Notes under the pieces: generated by a model
The model's input: only the letters and a program-made list of their open reading frames with translations
What the model was told of the DNA's origin: nothing
The model's database searches: none
Assembly: GCA_020747065.1 (NCBI GenBank)
Contig: JAGMVK010000005.1
Location: 3,100,001 to 3,164,000 of the forward strand
Direction of reading: 5' to 3'
From: Cadophora sp. MPI-SDFR-AT-0126
Lineage: Eukaryota > Ascomycota > Leotiomycetes > Helotiales > Ploettnerulaceae
DNA: 64,000 bases
Shown here: positions 48,588-59,935 of the stretch, one piece after another
Layout: the number at the start of each line of letters is the position of its first letter
Position numbering within the stretch: the first letter of the stretch is position 1
Made by a program: the position numbers and the translations under genes

Positions 48588-49488
48588 ATGTCACAGCATA
48601 GCGAGAATTACGACCATGCATCGAAGATTGAGAATGCGAATGGCGCAAATGCAGCGCAGCTAGAACGACTACAAACAGCCGGGGGTCATATGGATGATAG
48701 ATCTCAACCTGCCCTGCCAATTGTTCACCGAAGTTTAGCAAATCCAGCACCACTGGGCCTGCTGTCCTTCGCTACAGGTTAGTCTCCATCTACTGTTTTG
48801 ACATTACCTAACCGACGACACAACACAGGAATCTTCCTCATCTCCATATTTGGCGTACAAGTCAGGGGTATTGCTACACCAAACGTGCTTATAGGTGTTC
48901 TTATGTTCTTCGGCGGTGTATGCCAGTTCATATCTGGAATCATGGAGTTTGTCAGCGGCAATACTGTAAGTTCTAAAGCTGCACCTTAATCATTACTCCC
49001 ACGTATGCTAAGGTTTACAGTTTGGCGCGACAGTTTTTCCTTCCTACGGAGCTTTCAACCTGTCTTACGCAATGATTTACATCCCAGGTACAGGAATTCT
49101 GGCAGCGTATACTGATCCCACAACTGGAGAGTTGAATTCTCAATTCCCAAATGCTCTTGCGATGTATCTTTGGGCTTGGTTTATTCTAACGGTGATTTTT
49201 ACCGTGGCAGCGATTCGATCCTCCTGGGTTTTGTTCCTGGATCTCTTTTTCTTGGATGTAGTTCTGCTACTTCTGGCTTGCGGATACATGCTCAATAATG
49301 CCACCCTGGAAAAAGCTGGGAGTGCTCTTGGATTTGTGGTTGCAATGCTCAGCTGTGAGTTCATCTTTCTTTATGAACGCTCTTATGTTGACGAGGACTT
49401 AGATTGGGCCGGGACTGCCGGACTATGGGCTGGGGGCATTACTCCCATCAATATCCCAGTATTCCCCATGTATACGGAATCGTCTTGA
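48588..49488 (+). CDS. GPR1/FUN34/YaaH family acetate/carboxylate transporter
   Basis: Exons are 48588..48777, 48829..48965, 49021..49354 and 49403..49488, encoding 248 aa. After a ~50-residue hydrophilic N-terminus comes the family signature NPAPLGL, then six predicted membrane helices: LSFATGIFLISIFGV, VLIGVLMFFGGVCQFISG, FGATVFPSYGAFNLSYAM, MYLWAWFILTVIFTVAA, VLFLDLFFLDVVLLLLACG and ALGFVVAMLS. It ends WAGTAGLWAGG..PVFPMY. Relatives are yeast Ady2 and Aspergillus AcpA, plasma-membrane importers of acetate and short monocarboxylates. Intron 3 (49355-49402) is in frame with no stop, so retention would insert 16 charged residues; splicing restores the usual motif. Its divergent position next to the FAH-hydrolase fusion suggests uptake or export of a pathway acid. 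Confidence 0.9.
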
Positions 49489-49658
49489 TTGAAGTTGGAA
49501 CGGGGCTACATTGAGGACAATGAGAATTTCCGATGAGTTTAATGGGCGCAATGGCATGACAAGATTATCGACAATAGCAAATTGCAACTAAAAGGTGGGA
49601 ATTTGTGTAGATTTTGGCTGTATGTGACGATGGAATCGATTTCACATTCTCTATGGGG

Positions 49659-50192
49659 TTAATCCCACTCATCTGCCCCCAGTTTACGAAGCCCAACGTA
49701 CTTAGATGGTTCCTGAAATCTATTTGAGATACCCTCGGTTCTGCCCACGCGTAATGGTCTGCCAAATTCTTCCATCTCCTTCGAGCCATGAAATCTCCAA
49801 AATTGCCAACTGCATTCTGATCCACCAAAGGACTTGATGATCTGGTCTCCACCAGGGTGTTCCATTAAAAAATCTGTACAATTGTACACGACGTTATCAA
49901 TAACAATGACTGCACTTTATCAGCACTACTACAGAGGATATGGAAAATTCGAACTCTTACACAGTCCCCCAGCTTCTACCGACGCTTGTTTGATGACTTT
50001 CTCAGAAGGGATGAGGGGAAGTCGGTCATCTGGCACAGAACTATCGATGAAGGGGAATTCCGATCTTTTGGAATCAAGTGATACTGTTTCGATGTGTCGA
50101 GTGACCGTTTTCAAATTGCCCTGGATTGTCCCGTGTGGCGGTTGGCACCTTGAGTCGACGCTTGTACGATTTCTGAGATTGAGCCAACCCAT
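49659..50192 (-). CDS. Small cytochrome b5-like heme-binding domain protein
   Basis: Exons are complement(49961..50192) and complement(49659..49909), encoding 160 aa. Residues ~63-118 form a cytochrome b5 fold: IPSEKVIKQASVEAGGL, IVIDNVVYNCTDFLMEHPGG and then SWQFWRFHG. His95 (HPGGD) and His118 are the likely heme ligands, with normal b5 spacing. The tail RPLRVGRTEG...EPSKYVGLRKLG is shared with other fungal stand-alone b5 proteins. There is no membrane anchor or fused oxidoreductase, so it probably donates electrons to a separate oxygenase or reductase, unknown here. The gene is divergent from the amidohydrolase and convergent with the transporter. The ATG at 50192 is the first in frame; the 50-residue frame upstream lacks ATG. 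Confidence 0.82.
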
Positions 50193-50833
50193 CGTCAAAA
50201 GACCATTATGCGAATCTAGTCTATTGAAAGGAGGGAGACGGACAGACTCTGGTAGGATGTAGATTATTCGGCCGTTCGAGATGCTGCGGTTGGCTTTATT
50301 GATATTTTGAAATGACGCCGAAGCCCTCACGAAAGTGAGGATTGATAGGCGTAAACATTTTCCCTTACGCGAGAGGGATCCAACAGCTGGTCTTGGTGCC
50401 TAGCAGGTGTCAATTCCTTGAGGCGGAGATGGCGGAGATGGCGGAGTAGGCTAACAACCCTGTGGTGGATTAGCTAGGTCATTTCTTGTTACCACTTATT
50501 CCCCGCACCTCTTTCGCCTCCCATCAAATCAAAGGATTTATATACGATTGCACTAGGTCAAAGATTGGTCGGAGCTCGATTCGGTGGAGCAATGTGTACA
50601 CACTCCGGCAACGCCAATTTCAGGCCTTGTCCACGAACTCCGCTTTCCAACAACGTGGTACAAAATGCGGGGAAATGAAGGCTGTGGAGATCGAGCCAGG
50701 CAAGTTTATTCAACAAGGGTTGACTTCGCGCCACTGAGGTGAGTATATGTTCATGTATGTGACCATCTGAGATATCCGACATCATTTCCAATTTCTACGA
50801 ACCGTCCAAACACTTGATACTACATCTACCAGA
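50193..50833. promoter_or_regulatory. Divergent promoter between the cyt b5-like and amidohydrolase genes
   Basis: 640 bases between divergent starts. It contains a 9-bp tandem GGCGGAGAT (about 50422-50446, two full copies and a partial). No gene was recognised. Confidence 0.45.
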
Positions 50834-52457
50834 ATGGCACCGTCGCGAACAGACGATCCTCTCCCCAGCTTCAGCCAGACAGATGCCGTCCGCGAGCCAT
50901 ACGTGGGCCAACCGCGGAACATTGAAAATATCAATGCCATCAGTTTCGATAAGGCCTTGCAGCCCAAACATTACGACATGCTTGGGACACATCCGGATTC
51001 AAAAATACTCTTTACCGATATCCAAATTCTTGATTCTACTGGCAAAGGGCCATTTCATGGCGATGTTCTTATTGAAGGACAAAAAATCACCAGAGTTGGC
51101 ATTGTGCCCAACATTGAGAGTCTAAAGCAAGACCCCAGGGTCCGAGTCTTTCATGGGCGTGGAAGGACACTCATGAGTGGGCTCGGCGATGCACATACTC
51201 ATTTTACTTGGAATGGAGGCGACTTGAATCGGCTCGGTGAGCTGGAAGTCGAGGAACATGTTCTTCTCACGGCAAGAAGTGCGCAGTGCTACATTGACTC
51301 AGGATATACCATGTAAGATGTTTCGAGCGTCCCGAAGCTTGAACTGACATTGTGCAGGTGTTTTGGAGCAGCGTCCGCAAAAGACAGACTCGATGTTGTT
51401 ATCCGTGATGCCATTAATGCAGGCGACATACCAGGCCCTCGGTATCTTGCGAATGGGAAGGAGATTGCCCGAAGAGATGGAGATCTCGTCGCTGGAATTA
51501 CCGCATATGCCGACGGCCCCGACGAGATGCGAGAGGTGATACAGCATCATGTGAACCTTGGTGTGGACCAGATCAAGCTCAGCATGAGTGGAGAGGAGGT
51601 AATTCGATCATCGCAGTTTCCATGATTCTTGTTGACCTCCCCAGATTACCGAAATTAGATCTGCTCAAGACTGCTATTTTTCGGACCAGGAAACAGCAGC
51701 TTGCGTAGATGAAGCACATGGACTAGGCAAGAGGCTTTGTGCCCATGCAAGAGCTAGGGATTCGGTCAAGATGTGTGTCAGGCACGGCGTGGACATTATT
51801 TACCATGCTTCATATATAGATGACGAAGGAATGGCTATGCTGGAGGCTAACAAAACAAAACATGTTGTTGCACCCGGAATCAATTGGCTCATTGCTACTT
51901 GTGAGTTCTTACCCTGCTCGGCATGTCTCTTTACTGACGAATAAGTGAACGATGCTGCTGCTTTCGGATATCCCAAGGAGAAGGCGGAACAGGTCGGTTA
52001 CAAGAGAGAGTTGGATGCTGCGGTTCGAGGCCTTCGAGAGATGCACAGGCGGGGAATCACTGTTCTCCCAGGCGGTGACTATGGCTTTGCCTGGACACCT
52101 CATGGAACGTATGCCAGGGATCTCGATCACTTCGTCAACTTGCTCGGCTTCACACCAATGGAGTCTATAATCGCTGCCACCGCTGGCGTTGCAAAATTGT
52201 TCATGAGAGAGAATGAACTAGGTAAGATCCAGGAAGGGTTCTACGGGGACTGCATTCTGGTCGATGGAAATCCACTCGAGGACATTACAGTCCTGCAAAA
52301 TCACGAAAAACTAAATGTGATTGTGATTAATGGGCGAGTACACAAGGCTGGCAGGAAAGAGTACGTCGCTCCTCCTGTAGCAGGGCAGGACAATAATAGT
52401 CATCCAATCGTGCCCGATTTTCCCGAAGTAAAGAAGGAGATGCAGAAAAATTATTGA
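50834..52457 (+). CDS. Amidohydrolase (imidazolonepropionase / prolidase-like)
   Basis: Exons are 50834..51312, 51358..51598, 51645..51900 and 51946..52457, encoding 495 aa. A metal-dependent amidohydrolase of the TIM-barrel superfamily: N-terminal beta-sandwich with ILFTDIQILDSTG, HxH metal motif (GLGDAHTHF, His121/123), YIDSGYTMCFGAAS, a candidate carbamylated Lys in DQIKLSMSGEE, His residues in LCAHARARD and IIYHASYID, and the Asp-containing GGDYGFAW. It ends with the usual GDCILVDGNPLEDITVLQ. No signal peptide, so cytosolic. It most likely hydrolyses a cyclic amide, lactam or peptide-like bond; no closer substrate can be given. Four short introns (45-46 nt) all have clear GT..AG ends. Possible member of the neighbouring catabolic group. 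Confidence 0.9.
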
Positions 52458-52579
52458 TAGTTCAATCTCAAGTCTATGAAAAACAAGGCTGACCTTTGCA
52501 TGAAAAGAGTAACACTTATTCCAAGGCTTCGAGCTCACAAATCACATTTAAAATACATTTGTATTGTCAGGCTGTCATA

Positions 52580-52920
52580 TCATTCTCCGCTCCTCAAACC
52601 AAAATTGCAAACTTGGCACCTTTGAGTATTGTCAAATAATTCTGCAAGGTTTGAATACATTCCTTGGCTTCTTAGTTGTTGTCGCAACACCCTGACCTTC
52701 TCTTCTTCTTCCCTGATGTTTCCTGAGGAGGCAGGCAATGGCGCTGCCAATTTTCTTACGGCCGATAGTATCTTATCCCTGCGCCGCTTTTCAATCCTGT
52801 TGAACCTCATCTGCGTCGTATGAAGTTCTGCAGTCAAATCATTGGCATAATCAAACTCCCCTTTGTATTGTTGACCACTTGCTATCAATTCATAGTTCGA
52901 ACGCGAAGCGAGGAGCTCTG
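52580..52920 (-). other. Orphan charged open frame (gene fragment?)
   Basis: A minus-strand open frame of about 110 codons with a charged, coiled-coil-like composition (FNRIEKRRRDKILSAVRKL, IREEEEKVRVLRQQLRS) and two close cysteines near the end (RCQVCNFGL). There is no ATG at its beginning. An upstream acceptor-like CACAG at 52920 suggests it was an internal or last exon, but I find no matching 5' exon. It could be a remnant or a short gene with a missed first exon. Confidence 0.3.
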
Positions 52921-53285
52921 TGCGAGTGTTAGGCGTGGTTGAAGAGCATCAAAATCTGCAACATGTCCTGCGTCGATTCAGGCTTCGACCTTGACGTCAC
53001 TCCATGTCTTTCTAAATAAACACAATTCTTGCAACTCTCCTTTACTACCATATATTTTATTGTGGGCTTAATGGTCACGTGGTGGCTCTCTTAGTTGACA
53101 TGGTGGCTCGCTTTAGTTGGAAATCTCTGCAGTACCCACTCTTAACAACTCGATAAATAATAGTAGAAATACAGCTTCTACAGTAATGATAAGACAAGCT
53201 TATCAAACGCGTTGTAACTCTCATGCTCCTCAAGATCCCGCAACTAGCCTAGTAATATATTTTCCAAATCACCTCAGTTGCCAAT
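52921..53285. other. Intergenic upstream of the phosphate permease
   Basis: About 365 AT-rich bases, the probable promoter of the permease gene; no other feature seen. Confidence 0.4.
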
Positions 53286-55249
53286 ATGGCAGCCCTTGCC
53301 CAGTTCGACGTAAGAGACACTCAACACCTAAACTTGAATTTGCCAGACAATTGCTAACACTTCCAAAATTCAGTGGCTTTTGGCCATTATCACTATAGCT
53401 TTCTGCTTCAGTGCTTTTGGTAATGGAGCAAACGATGTGGCAAATTCTTACGCCACCTCCGTTGCAGCGAGGACCTTGACCATGATCCAAGTCGGGTTTT
53501 TGTCTATCATAACAGAATTTGTTGGAGCCGTGGCTCTTGGTGCACGCGTCACATCGACGATTAAGAATGGAATCATCACTATTGATCGATTCGAAGATAG
53601 GCCAGGAGTTCTGATACTGGCTATGACTTGCGCCGAGGTCGGCAGTGCAACTTGGTTGATGGTCGCGACCCGCCTCGGAATGCCAGTCTCTACCACACGT
53701 AGGCATATGCGCTTTCGGGCTCTCCCTTTTTGTTCAGCATGCTAACTAGGGAATCTTTATAGAGACGATCGTCGGCGCTCTTGTTGGCGTTGGGTTTGCT
53801 TCTCAATCGCCCATCAAATGGGCATGGCAGAGTGGAAGTGTTTCCCAGGTCGCAGCTTCTTGGGGAATTGCGCCCCTGATTTCTGGAGCTATGGCGGCTG
53901 TAATCTTCGCAACAATAAAATATTTTGTTTTGGACCGACAGAATCCTTTAAAGAATGCTTTGAGGCTCATCCCCTTTTACTTAGCTTTCACGGCTGCCAT
54001 GCTGGCACTCTTCATTGTTGGTATGTACTATATTTGACGACCCAAATTTTAGTCTGAGTCATGGCTAATCTTGTCTCCAGTGGAAGCGCCTACCGCACCT
54101 TCTCTGGAAGAATTTGGTGCCGGCAAAGGATGCGGTATCGTCTTGGGGGTATTCTTTGGAATCCTTGCTATCGCATATATCTTTTTCATGCCATACTTCA
54201 CCCGCAGGTTGATCAAAGGTGACGCAAGGCTTAGGTGGTACCACATCCCACTCGGTCCTATTCTACGGAAAGAGAACCCGTATTTGTATTTTCCTGGCGA
54301 CGCCAACGGCGACGTCGTCATTGATCACTATGAGAGTGCCCATAGAAAAACTGAGCTTGCCGAATTTCCGGTCTTGAAACCCCGCAACGAGAAAATTCTT
54401 GCCGACACTCCTCCAACAGACATCGGTGTGTCTGAAGAATTAAATTTGGGTCCTGTGGATCCAGAACAGAACATTCTACCACCAGCTCCAAAGGACAAGC
54501 GATCCATGTATGTTTTGTTTCGGAATCCTTTCTTCAAGTACTCGCTGATATAAGTATCTGTCAGGGAACCCCAGGAACGATTTCTTTCACCGACTTCTCA
54601 TCTTCACCTGTATCATCCTCAACGATTATGGTCCTGGACCAAGTTTATCGTTATGCAAGGCGTCACTCGGGATTGCGTCTCTCACGAGTCAAAAAGCCTC
54701 GCGAAAACTCACATGCGCGCAGTCCATTACGACAATCGGGTTGAACATCTGTGGACGTACCCCCAGGTTGCCTCAGCTATGCTGATGTCTATTGCTCACG
54801 GTTCCAATGATGTTGCAAATGCTGTTGGCCCTTGGTCAGCAGCTTATTCCAGCTACGAGGCAGGTGAGGTTGCCACCAAATCTCCTACTCCCGTTTGGAT
54901 ACTAGTTGTCGCTGGTCTACTGCTTGGCCTAGGATTCTGGGTTTTTGGATACCATATTACCCGATCTCTTGGTAACAAAATCACCCAATTGTCACCTACT
55001 CGTGGTTTCAGTATGGAACTTGGAGCGGCTATCACTGTCCTGCTAGCCTCTAGACTGGGATTGCCGATTAGTACAACGCAGTGCTTGACAGGTGCCACGG
55101 TTGGAGTTGCCTTGATGAACTATGACCTAGGTGCTGTGAATTGGAGGCAGGTGTTGTTCATCTTTAGTGGTTGGGTTGTAACCTTGCCCATTGCGGGGTT
55201 GATTTCTGGGATCTTGATGGTGATGGCATTGAATGCTCCTCATTTCTAG
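53286..55249 (+). CDS. PHO89-type phosphate permease (PHO4 family)
   Basis: Exons are 53286..53309, 53374..53698, 53763..54020, 54081..54507 and 54565..55249, encoding 572 aa. It is an inorganic phosphate transporter of the PiT/PHO4 family (yeast Pho89, Neurospora pho-4), normally a Na+/phosphate symporter of the plasma membrane. Both inverted-repeat signatures are present: GNGANDVANSYATSV near the N-terminus and HGSNDVANAVGPWSA in the second half, each at the end of a helix. The paired GMPVSTTQT and GLPISTTQCLTG motifs are also seen. A central hydrophilic loop (res ~280-400) separates the halves. The 24-nt first exon encodes only MAALAQFD. Such genes are usually induced by phosphate starvation. 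Membership in the adjacent catabolic group is not implied. Confidence 0.93.
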
Positions 55250-58200
55250 TCTTCCGGAAATCGTTGGGAAGTACAAGCTGTACTGTAGATTGAAAAGGAT
55301 GTACTACTCGGTTTTCAGTATCCTTGGGCATTTCTGTGTTTCGTTTACTGCGCATTTGTGAACATCTCTCCAAACATCGGAATATTTTGTGGCGAGCGCA
55401 AGCACGTACAAATACATCGATACAAAGCATCAATTGATGAAAAGTTGGGCTTCAATTTGGTAGAAACCGTGCATTTGTGCGAGAATTCGAGCATGAGATG
55501 GAGCAATGTTTACCCAGTGCTCGCTACACCAGAATTCGAATCAATCAAGGGTATCACTCACCTTCGAACTTGAAAGTTCCCCAAGCCTTTTATCTTTTGC
55601 CATCACATTTCTAAATCTTGGACAGAACTAATTTTCTAGTAATTCGCTCCTTCCTGGTATTTCTCGTCGCACTCCTCCTGCTTAACTCGCCCTCTTCTTC
55701 AATGACACGGGCAAAGCTTATTTAAGAGTATCTTACCCCAAATCGCCTAGTCATTTGAGGTTTAAAACCCAATCATATTAAGTACTTATAAATACATAAT
55801 TGTTTTACAATCGAACAGATTAACATTCGACAATTTGTCGACAGTAGCACTAGGGCGAAATAAGGCAGTGTGATTGTGGGACAACAATTGCAAGACATAA
55901 GCAATCTTAGCTTAATTGGTGGTGGGTACTGCTAGGGTTTGCCACGCTTGGTGATAGTGGATGACGACCACGACGACGACGACGATAACAGCAACTTGAT
56001 AAAGCCCCAGAGACGTATAGTGATGGTGAGGTGGCGGAGATGGCGGAATTAATGGAGGCAATAAGGAGGCAATAATGAAGAATTTGATGAATTTGATGGA
56101 GATTGTGATGAAGCTTGGAAGATGAAGCTTGGAAGATGCAGCTTGGAAGATGAAGCTTGGAAGAAACGAAGAAGAAAAGAGAAGATTGGGAAGATCGGGA
56201 AGAATGGGGATTTGGTAGGCTTCTGGTGGGCGATGGCATTTGTTTACAAATGTAGAAGGAGCAGACCGTCTCAGCATCGTACCCAAATCGCATCACTAAA
56301 CAACACAACTTTGAATGGCAGGCACGTTCAAAATACCCATCACGTTATTAAATTGAACTCTGGATATGCAAGTCTCATGCATTGGCCGCGCTGCAGTCTT
56401 GCACTGAGTTAGTGCTGACTCAACACTCACTTCATAGTGGGATAGAATGCCACTAATGAAATCAATATCCTAATTCCGCCGACTACACAATTGTAAAATG
56501 CCTTTAAGTAACTGGCAAAATTTCATGAGCAGCAGATTTGATAGGAGCTGCTATCAAACGGTGCCCGAAGTGCGGTTATTGTATTTGCCCAGAAGTAGAA
56601 CGCGCGGTCATTCCTTAGTCTCGCGGTGAACTGTGGGAGTCAATCGCTCCTTGCTGTGACCGGAACGCCCATGTTGATGTCCATCCTTTCGTTCAAGAGA
56701 TCCTGAGGTGTGATTAAAGCCAGTGGAGAGTATGAGTACGCCGGCTGCCGCCGTTACCTGTCACGAAGTTGAGGCCCGCAGTTTTCAACTTGGTGCCTTG
56801 ACCGTAAACTCTGGCCCGAAATGAAATAATAAGAACGTAATCTGATTTGACAAGAACAAGTATTTAGAAATACATCTCCAATTGGTGCCAGGTGTTGCTA
56901 AATTAGTGCCGCGAAATAGGTAGGTTGCGACAGAAATCTATGAATCACACCAAATGGAAATCTACCTTGTCACTTCGCTTTCGTCTAAAGAAAATTCTAG
57001 TAAGATGTTGGACCCGCGGAGCCGATCGTTGAAGCCGTCTATAAGTTCTGAAGCCAGGACTGACAGCCTGGCTCAATCGTGCATGGCCCTGGGCAGTTGG
57101 GGGGAGAGTAGGGGACACAGTGGTGTCCAGCGCAGGTGTATCTAGTCAACTTCAGAGGGTGCCGCCGTTCAACAATCATTTGCTCTGTCGATTGTTTACA
57201 TATTCCTGGGCAGAAATAGACAACAATGCCTTGGAATGATGTTATGTGCCGCATTGTGGATGTGACCGCAAGTTAATTCAAAGTAGGTCACGTAGCCGGC
57301 TAGGTGCTTCGAAGTTGGAAGACGACATAGTGAGCTGGACTGCTATGGTACCTTCTCGCCTTCTTTATAGGTGTCTGGTAGTTCGGGTCACCATCTTCTC
57401 TATTTTCGTCGACGTATTCTACTAGGCCTGCGTAGGGGCTCGTCACTTCATAGCAGAGCCTGGTTATCGAGCAGGTCTCTTCGACAGTGTGACAACAGCC
57501 TCCTCAACTTCCTCCTTCACTATGCCTATAGTGGTTATAGCAGCAAGTGGTGCTAACATAATGTAGTTTTCAAGTACTAGGATATAACTTTCAAGCCACA
57601 GATCCAGAAGATTTAGATTTTGTTTCTTTGTCTACTAAAATCCGACAGCCTAGAGGGACCGTCCTTGATATTGTGGAGTATCTAGCTGGCTTGTTATCTT
57701 ATCCATTATTAAGACTCGTTTTTCTCGTTTTCACAGGGTAGTATTCAGTGAGGGCAAGAGAGTGTTTACCATAGACCTTGTAATACGTCATGCAAGCCAG
57801 ACAGACTTAGTAGTACGTGAATTCTAGATTCCTCTCGGGACAACTGCTTCTTAGGCAATTTTGCCGACTCCAACGCACCTTCTTGCATAACACAGTCCGC
57901 AGCATTTTCCTTGATTGAGACTTCCTGGCGACGTTGATGGCACTTTCGATCCACGGTGCTGCTGTCTGTTCAGAAGATTCGCTCTTAGTTGACAAGTGCT
58001 GCTCCTCGTCCCATCTTGTGTGACTTACTTTCCTCTTAATAGGTGACCACATGAGGACCTTTTATGGGAGTTCTAAATTAGGTATATACCACTCTCTCAT
58101 CCCCCGTTCAGCATCTCCAACTTTTCCTCCTTACATCAAATCACAAACCCACAAAACAAGGCTCGTTCTTATATAACACCCGAACCAGTCTAATACCTAC

Positions 58201-59373
58201 TATTATAGCACTCTCTGCCCTTGTCCGGAGCCCACAATGTCGAACGAGAAGCGGAAGAGAACACGGATGTCACGAGAAGCCCGAACGCTTTAAGAAGGAC
58301 AGGATCAGAAGAGAAAGGGTGATCGCTGGGAAGGCTAAGAGACATGGGAAGCAGGACTAACGAAGTAAGGACCGTAGAACGTAGCAACAGACCGTACTCA
58401 TGCTAGCAGAGAAACAACATCAGGCGCACCTAGCCAAGGATACCTCAAGGCAGCTCGATGTCAACATTCCGTCTCCTGTCTAGTAAAAGCTCCTGCTTGT
58501 GAGCAAAACTAAATCGAGGAAAGCTGTTGCCCCTGTGGCAGAGGCTATAGTGGTATGGTATCGTGTGAGGAACTGAGTTTTCTTGGAGCGAGCGGTTGAA
58601 AAGCATACTTCGGTTGGAATAAGGTAACGGGCCGCTTTCGGGTATGATCCGCAAGTGTTTCGGGACGGTATATTGTCTGGCATCTCTCACGCTTTTTTAA
58701 AGTGAATACAGATTTTTACACTACATCGATATATACATAGTGATACCTGGAACCGGTACTGCACCGACAAAAAGGGCCTTCCAATGGCTTGGCTTAGATT
58801 AGGACAACGTGTTTCGAGATCATTTCTAGCCGTGTCGGCGAAAATTTCGAGAGTTCCCTGCTTTCATTGGAGGCTGAAACGTGGTTGTACCTAGGCTTTT
58901 CCCAGCCTTGTGTAATTTCTCGCAGTAGACATCGTTATATCAGTAGAATAAGCATCCTGTGCCAGGATCGCAAACAATTTGAGGCCAACCCCATATATTA
59001 GTACATTAAGTGGCCATGAGCTACTGCAGCTCTGTATAGAAACATCTCACTGAAGAGAGACGAGAGTGGCTAAGACCTTGATGTGATCTGGAATGAAATA
59101 TTTTACAAGGCAGAAATCTGGAAGCCGGTAATTTTTTGAGCTGCTACGCAAGACTTGTTTAAAAAGTTAAATTTGTTTAAGGAAATATATAATAAGAGCC
59201 CCCTCGATCACCCTGCCCATTGCTTCACGTTCGAAGAGTCCAAAATACTATCTTTCAACCTACCATATCCATGGATCCCTCTTAGAATCAGATTCCTCCC
59301 CCTCCAAAAAGACATCCCGTATATAAATCTAGCCGCAATCTGTAACCAATCTTAGAATTCCATTCCTACAACT
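55250..59373. other. 4.1-kb gene-poor region with simple repeats
   Basis: No supported gene. A CGA-type trinucleotide run lies near 55966-55985 and a 14-bp minisatellite at 56108-56163. A minus-strand frame at 57039-57254 with an ATG and seven cysteines, and one at 57807-58052, have some coding look but no signal peptide or family. They may be relics. Confidence 0.4.
56108..56163 (+). repeat. 14-bp tandem repeat (4 copies)
   Basis: ATGAAGCTTGGAAG repeated four times head to tail with one mismatch (copy 3 has C for A at position 4). Preceded by shorter GAATTTGAT repeats at about 56089-56099. Confidence 0.85.
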
Positions 59374-59935
59374 TCAATGCCGTGAGAACTTACAACTGAT
59401 ATTGAACCGCGAAACTGGCTGAAACAATATGTTGCTGGAGATCACTCTCTTGGAAACCTCCTGGCGGTAGGCATATGCTCTTGTAAACAGGCCAAGCAGG
59501 TCGTCTCCTATTCTCCCAGCCTGGTAATTGAAGACCATGTTGATGGAGAAGTTCAGCATGTTGCCGGCGGCGTCAAAGAGCGGGGGTAGCGATTTCGAAT
59601 TTGCTGGGCTCAAGAACATTCGGCGCCATGATGGTCTTGTGGTCCACGGCGACGGCATCGTCATCCGAGTCATCGGGTTTGCCGATGCGATCGAGGTTGA
59701 TGGCAATGATAGTCCCATTCCCGCCGGTCGGAGGAATGCCGTGGATTCCTACAATCTCTAGGTCACTGTGCTTGGCGAGGAGATCGTAAACCAATTGTTG
59801 GGCGAAGATAAGATTCTTGGCTGCGGCTCCATAGATTGGGGTAGAAGCGGCAGCGGAGGAGGTGGAAGTAATAGTGGCTCCAAATGCCGTGGAAGGGAAG
59901 GCAAGAGCAAATAATAAGGTCTTGATAGGTGTCAT
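59374..59935 (-). pseudogene. Small secreted protein gene with an apparent one-base frameshift
   Basis: From ATG 59935 a signal peptide (MTPIKTLLFALAFPSTAFG) leads into AAKNLIFAQQLVYDLLAKH, EIVGIHGIPPTGGNGTIIA and AVDHKTIMAPNVLEPSKFEI, then stops at TGA 59573. The -/+1 frame continues without a gap as LFDAAGNMLNFSINMVFNYQ and LFTRAYAYRQEVSKRV, ending at 59374. The joint falls in an ACCCCCGCTC stretch (~59576-59590), so an extra base there is the simplest explanation. No intron with usable splice sites fits. I think this belongs to a family of short fungal secreted proteins of unknown function. If the extra base is a sequencing error, the gene is intact. Confidence 0.65.

Noticed and set aside
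55907..56308. Two overlapping minus-strand frames of 124-133 codons
   Set aside because: Their sequence is produced by the simple repeats (runs of Val/Arg and Phe/Ser/Lys) and carries no domain.
57039..57254. 71-aa minus-strand frame with ATG and seven cysteines
   Set aside because: No signal peptide or cysteine pattern of a known small-protein family, and no flanking promoter or splice evidence. Kept only as a note.
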